A program made the position numbers and the translations under genes. Shown here one piece after another: positions 59,607 through 64,000 of a stretch of DNA of 64,000 bases (its first letter is position 1; each line of letters opens with the position of its first letter). Below the pieces are notes generated by a model that searched no databases, was not told the DNA's origin, and saw nothing but the letters and a program-made list of their open reading frames with translations. The DNA is taken from the NCBI GenBank assembly GCA_037783415.1, contig JAZGTN010000003.1, positions 3,386,501-3,450,500 of the forward strand, given 5' to 3'. The stretch is from Leptasterias polaris (lineage: Eukaryota; Echinodermata; Asteroidea; Forcipulatida; Asteriidae).

Positions 59607-60532
59607 CCGAAACTTTTCAGGAATTAAAGCTAGCCCAAAAATCTGGTTGGCATGATAAACATCTTCAGCTCGGTTGTCTCGGCGGGGTGCCTTCTCCTTC
59701 CTGCTGTCGTGAAGACACCGTTCACTGTCTGCTTTCCCGGGCCCACGCAAGCATGGCAAGTACCGCAACAGTTTTCCCATCAATGAAGTGTACCGATGGC
59801 TGTGATGTGTCATGATCTCACCAGACACCAACTTTTCATGCTTCCTTGAAAAGATTATTTACATGAGCTACAAATTGCCAAACATGAAACTATATCAATG
59901 TTTTTCACACATCGTCTGCTCAGCCTGGCTGTGTCAAGACTCAATGTTCCTTCCTCCATGGTTTAAGCATGGTTTAAGTGGCGCGCTATAACCGGTCATA
60001 AACCCGGAAGTCAATTCATAGACTGGTGCTCTTCTGTGTCACAACTTGAATACCCTTGGTTAAAAAAGACCTTAGATTCTAAGGTTTGTTTCATTAATTT
60101 TTAGGGGTTTGTGAAAACTTTGGGGTTTAGTAAACAAATAACAAATACGCATTGATATAAAACGGCGTCATTGATGTACTTGTTTATCGGGTTTGTTGTA
60201 AAAGTCTGTATATAGAAATGTTTTGTGTCGTCTTTTGCCAGAATTTTTAGAAATTATTAAGTTGTTAACAACGATTTAGTACCCCTGTAAACTTGATCAA
60301 ACGTAATGAGCGTTACTTTTTATTTGGGTCAATCAATGTCGTATACCCATACGAAGTTTGTACAGTGTGTAGTTGTAGTTCTCACTTGCTGTGTGTAAAC
60401 TTTCCAAAGTTGAATGCGGAAATTTCACAGTTTTTATTCTCAGAAACTTTTCAAATTGCAAACTGTTGAAAAAACTGAATGTTTTAATAGCAGGTTACAC
60501 ACATTCGTCCGTGTGCGAAGACAGTGGAATTA
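59607..60532. promoter_or_regulatory. Shared upstream region of ETFBKMT (-) and a SWAP70/DEF6-like gene (+)
   Basis: Head-to-head starts leave about 0.93 kb (0.70 kb if the upstream ETFBKMT ATG is used). An ETS-type CCGGAAG site lies at 60004-60010, near GGCGCGCTATAACCGG. Such sites are common in promoters of nuclear-encoded mitochondrial genes. No TATA box is obvious. Bidirectional activity is inference. Confidence 0.45.
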
Positions 60533-60628
60533 ATGATGGACAAAACGGAGAATTTGAAGAGGTGGCTGTGGCACGCTTTTCACGGCATCGACAGAAACAC
60601 TGGCGCCATTGACCCAACTGAACTTAAG
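60533..60628 (+). CDS. First coding exon of a SWAP70/DEF6-like protein (3' partial)
   Basis: ATG at 60533 (a second, in-frame ATG follows directly) opens MMDKTENLKRWLWHAFHGID then RNTGAIDPTELK and ends AAG|GTAAGTG in phase 0 after 32 codons. It parallels the N-termini of SWAP70 and DEF6 (LLK.IWHAFTALD...SGKVSKSQLKV), an EF-hand-like start of PH-domain Rac/Cdc42 regulators that act on actin. No second exon was recognised up to 64000, so the gene presumably continues outside the window. Another EF-hand-like protein cannot be excluded from 32 residues. Confidence 0.6.
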
Positions 60629-60854
60629 GTAAGTGATTACAATTTTTAAGCGAATATCCGTACCAAAGTTTGAAAAAATAATCGGGGGCCGGACGTCCGG
60701 GATTAAGGTTCAACTTCAAGGTGTGACGTGGTCTGACGTATAATTATAAGGCTTGGTATTGTTAACACTCTTCTTACTGAACAAGTAAAGGTTTATTTAA
60801 CAAAACGTTTTCTTTTGTTTAAAAAAATTCCTTGAAAAAGAGTTATTTATTACT

Positions 60855-60968
60855 ATAGTGTCTTCTTGCTCAAGGACACAAGTGTCATGACCAGGATTCA
60901 AACCCACACCTGATGATTCAGCCACCAGAACTTGAGTCCGATGCACTTAACCGCTCGGCCACGACGAG
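60855..60968 (-). mobile_element. tRNA-Leu-like SINE (family 1), inverted copy
   Basis: CTTGCTCAAGGACACAAGTG...GGATTCAAACCCACACCTGATG...GAACTTGAGTCCGATGC...CGCTCGGCCACGACGAGACAC, the reverse complement of the 58665 copy's head. In intron 1 of the SWAP70/DEF6-like gene. Confidence 0.75.
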
Positions 60969-61128
60969 ACACGGACGCCACAAATAACTGGGGCGCTGTA
61001 CTAATTTTTTGAAATTTTGATGTTCATCTTTCAAAATCTGATTTTTTAAATGTAAACAAAATAAATCACTGTTCATACTTCACTAAGCATTCAAATATTA
61101 ATGAAGATTTGGTGAACCAAATCTTTAA

Positions 61129-61483
61129 AGGTATTATACAGGATTGGCAGAGCTGACAAAATAATCACAGACAGTGTTCATGTTTTGTGTAATCAACCAC
61201 ATACATGAAATAACAAACCTGTGAAAATTTGAGCTCAATTGGTCATCGAGGTCACGAGGAAATAGTGAAAAGAGACCTTATGTGTTTTCTGTTTTTCAAA
61301 CATCGAGTTTATTATCGCGCGCGATAAAAACTATTGTTTCACTCATTTCTCAGAAACGATAGCATTTTAGGCAGAACTATTTTAAGGAACCCTTTCTACC
61401 ATTACTTACTTTAAATCATGTAAGTTATGTGTGAATCTGTGAACATTTGTGTTTTTTGATCTTACCAATAGTGTACAGGGCCT
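61129..61483. mobile_element. MITE, TTAA family C, complete
   Basis: TTAA (61125-61128) | AGGTATTATACAGGATTGG ... CCAATAGTGTACAGGGCCT | TTAA (61484-61487). Internal TTTATTATCGCGCGCGATAAA palindrome. 355 bp. Confidence 0.85.
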
Positions 61484-61514
61484 TTAAGTGGCTTATGTAT
61501 TACATATTACTATA

Positions 61515-62185
61515 GCATAGGCTACGTAACTAGTTTACAAAAGAACCACAGAGCCTGGATTTCATGCAGGGGAAGATTTGTCCACAGCTCAATCAATGGA
61601 AAAAAAAAAATAAACATGTGGAGTTTGCATACTTCTAGAAACTATAAGGCTCCCCTGTGAGCCTTGGTCTAACATTTTGGGCCTCTGTAACGCTATACGT
61701 TTTCAAAATGGTCGTTGATAGGTGAACATTTTATGGTCGTTAGCCAGCAATAACTTCACTGAGTTTCCTTTGTACTACACAACTCAAACTTTCCCAACTC
61801 ACTTAATAGATATTCACAATGCTTGTATTGCCTTTTTAGAGTTCATTCAAAAACATCTTCAAAAAATGAAATTTACCGCGCAATACTCACGGTTGTTTTG
61901 CTCTTCATCGCGGCGTTCAGGCATTGCGCAAAAATTAAGACAGCGCGGTGTGCGCGGAGCCTAAAATGTGCGCCGAGCCTAAAATGTGCGCCGGAATGAA
62001 GAAAGAGGCACATCTCAAAACGTGAAAAGTTGTTATTTTTTATAAACTCTTGAATTTATGTGGAAGTAATTACACAAAATGTAAAATCTCCCATAGGACC
62101 AAGGTGTAGTTTCTTGCCTGCCAGAAAGGCCCTGGAATGTACAAGGTCACTCTTTTTGTAAAAATCAAAAGTATGGTCTATTGAG
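61515..62185. mobile_element. MITE family D, interrupted copy
   Basis: The left part is GTTTACAAAAGAACCACAGAGCCTGGATTTCATGCAGG...CAGCTCAATCAATGG; the right part is GCACATCTCAAAACGTG...CACAAAATGTAAAATCTCCCATAGG...TTCTTGCCTGCCAG...GTATGGTCTATTG. About 350 extra bases (about 61640-61990) separate them, perhaps a nested insertion. Confidence 0.6.
61935..61995. repeat. Short GTGCGC-rich tandem repeat
   Basis: GTGCGCGGAGCCTAAAAT, GTGCGCCGAGCCTAAAAT and GTGCGCCGGAAT in succession, 18-bp period. Confidence 0.75.
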
Positions 62186-64000
62186 AATGGAAACAACTGT
62201 TAAGCACAATTTGAAAGTTTGAGTTTTTGAATAACTTCCCATTGGTTTCATAACAACTTTTTATATTTCTTTGTGGCTAGTGAAAATAGAGGTCAGTATC
62301 ATTAGCGTTACACTTACAGACAGACCGTGAAAGTTTGGTCTGCTATGGTTTGATTGAAAAGAAAGTGAAATTGAAACCATCATCACGGCTCTACAGACAG
62401 AATCACAATATTTAATCACTTTTTGTATGAAATGCTGGGTACTGGTTTGGCTGGGTACTTGAGTACAACACTCAGTTTGGCTCAATTTTTCGGGTGGGAG
62501 GGACCGTTGGGCCACATCGGTGACGCAAAAAGTTTACTGGACAATATAGTTTTGTATAAGACCAGCATAGAAAAAAAAAAAAAACATATATACCTGACAC
62601 AGTTCCCCTAACAATTGAAATTCTGTTTTAATTTGAACGAGCACTAGAGAGGATAAATCTTATTCATAGTATAGAGCCGCAGAATTCTTCAAACACTCAA
62701 CAGAACTGAATTATTTTTACCAGACTGAAAGTCACCATTTGAACAAGAACACAAGACTGCCGGACTTAATTGTCCAGACATGAGTTTACTGGCGCGGCCT
62801 GATGCTATAATCACTGGCTTCGAGCCTGTGGTCCAGTAATTTCAGAGAATGGATTCTTTCATTTCCAAAAACTGGTAAAAGCAAAGTTTGTTGGCAACTT
62901 CTCTTGACTGCATTCTTTAAACTGTCTTAGTCATTGCTAGACTACTGACCACGGGTCATAGTCCACTGTCATTTCTATTTTCTTCCTCCCTGAAATGATT
63001 TGTCTTGAGTGGTGTTGAGTCTCAAGTGGTGATAACACTTGATCAGCTATTCAGATATTTGGATGGTGACTTCACAGGCAAAGGGCATTAAAGAAACAAA
63101 AGTGAAGAGTAAGTGGCCATTTGACAATAAAGAATGACATCAACAATGGATGATAAATTTAGGGTGCATCAAATTTTATGTGGTAAATGTAATTTTGACC
63201 TTCACTGGGGGTCCTTGATTCCAGCTGTTTCCACATGAGTGACCTCAGATACTGCTTGGCTACACTCTTCCCTGGAAGGTTGTTGACTGTACAATGTATA
63301 CAAACCAGTTGGACACTTGTGTTTCAAAGAATTGGCTTTGTGAATTGGCTTTGTGTACACACACACACAGTGTAAACAAAATGTGTCAAGGTTAAATCTT
63401 TTTGGTAATTTCAAGGAAGTGTAGACCTCCAATTGTTTTAGAATAAATGTATTCTCGGGCCTTGCTACCATGGGCAGTTTGGGGCATCGATACCTCTCGT
63501 CACTAACCACTGGTAGGGGATGTACTGACAATCAATGCTAGTTGGCTTCCACAAGTGACTGCCTTTATGTACTTTTCGCATACACCGCTTATGGCTCTTG
63601 TAGTACGCTTATAGTATGTGTGTGTACAAATTCAAGTATTTCGACGTGATCCCATTTCAAATGAATTTTGTATACGGTCACCCTAAACTTCATACAATTA
63701 GACATGAAGATCAAAGAAGAATGAGAGGGGACCAGTTGCTCTATGATTTGATGCCTTTTTTGCAGGCTACCCACACTTGAGCACCAAGGTAGAGTGGATC
63801 TGTCTTTACTTTAATTGCGTCATTAATATGTTTGCACATAAATTAGCCAATTTTCCATGGGTTATGAGCCAGCAATGCGTGCTGGGGAAAAATGACACGG
63901 TGAGATCGATCACCCTTGGAAGTGAGGTTGATTTATTTTTAATCCTCCAATTAAATACAATTCCATCGACACTGGAAAATGTGCAAAAATTAGTTAGTGG
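62186..64000. other. Right-hand stretch without recognised genes
   Basis: Presumably intron 1 of the SWAP70/DEF6-like gene. A CACACACACA run occurs near 63357. Open frames at 62261-62515, 63202-63531 and 63589-63774 (minus) show no known domain. I see no exon of the SWAP70/DEF6 family here. Confidence 0.5.

Overview
The window is a gene-sparse, AT-rich metazoan nuclear locus. Coding exons are short (roughly 60-380 bp), have GT-AG junctions with conserved phases, and are separated by introns of up to several kb packed with small dispersed repeats. The families present (a nucleoredoxin-like protein, TLCD1/2-like proteins, ETFBKMT, a SWAP70/DEF6-like N-terminus) fit an animal. The very dense inverted-repeat (MITE) and tRNA-derived SINE content suggests a marine invertebrate deuterostome; an echinoderm, possibly a sea star, is my best guess, but this rests on general repeat style and is not proven by the sequence.

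Layout. (1) 1-7.3 kb: six 3' exons of a plus-strand nucleoredoxin-like gene; its first exon was not found. (2) 12.7-28.2 kb: a complete 16-exon minus-strand gene for an 887-residue GH63-type glycosidase of the yeast YMR196W/bacterial type; all exon phases close in frame. (3) 28.2-35 kb: intergenic, filled with MITEs, SINE pieces and a transposase fragment. (4) 35.0-41.2 kb: a complete four-exon minus-strand TLCD1/2-like membrane protein gene (244 residues). (5) 41.2-47.5 kb: intergenic repeats, including a 1.26-kb non-autonomous transposon carrying a 196-bp tandem array. (6) 47.5-52.0 kb: a second TLCD1/2-like copy in the same orientation that has exons A, C and D but no recognisable exon B; a 483-bp TA-flanked MITE sits where it should be. 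(7) 52-56.8 kb: a possible retroelement ORF and a decayed Tc1/IS630-type transposon. (8) 56.8-59.6 kb: the minus-strand three-exon gene for ETFBKMT (METTL20), a mitochondrial lysine methyltransferase. It faces, across a roughly 0.9-kb shared upstream region, the first coding exon of a plus-strand SWAP70/DEF6-like gene that leaves the window to the right. A further orphan plus-strand first exon lies inside ETFBKMT intron 1.

The genes do not form a pathway or operon. What stands out is the GH63-type gene in an animal context, the tandem TLCD duplication with patchy near-identity and exon loss, and several cleanly bounded transposable elements (TTAA-, TA- and GGTAC-flanked) whose termini can be read directly. 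All exon calls were assembled by eye from reading frame, splice consensus and remembered family motifs; no database search was run.
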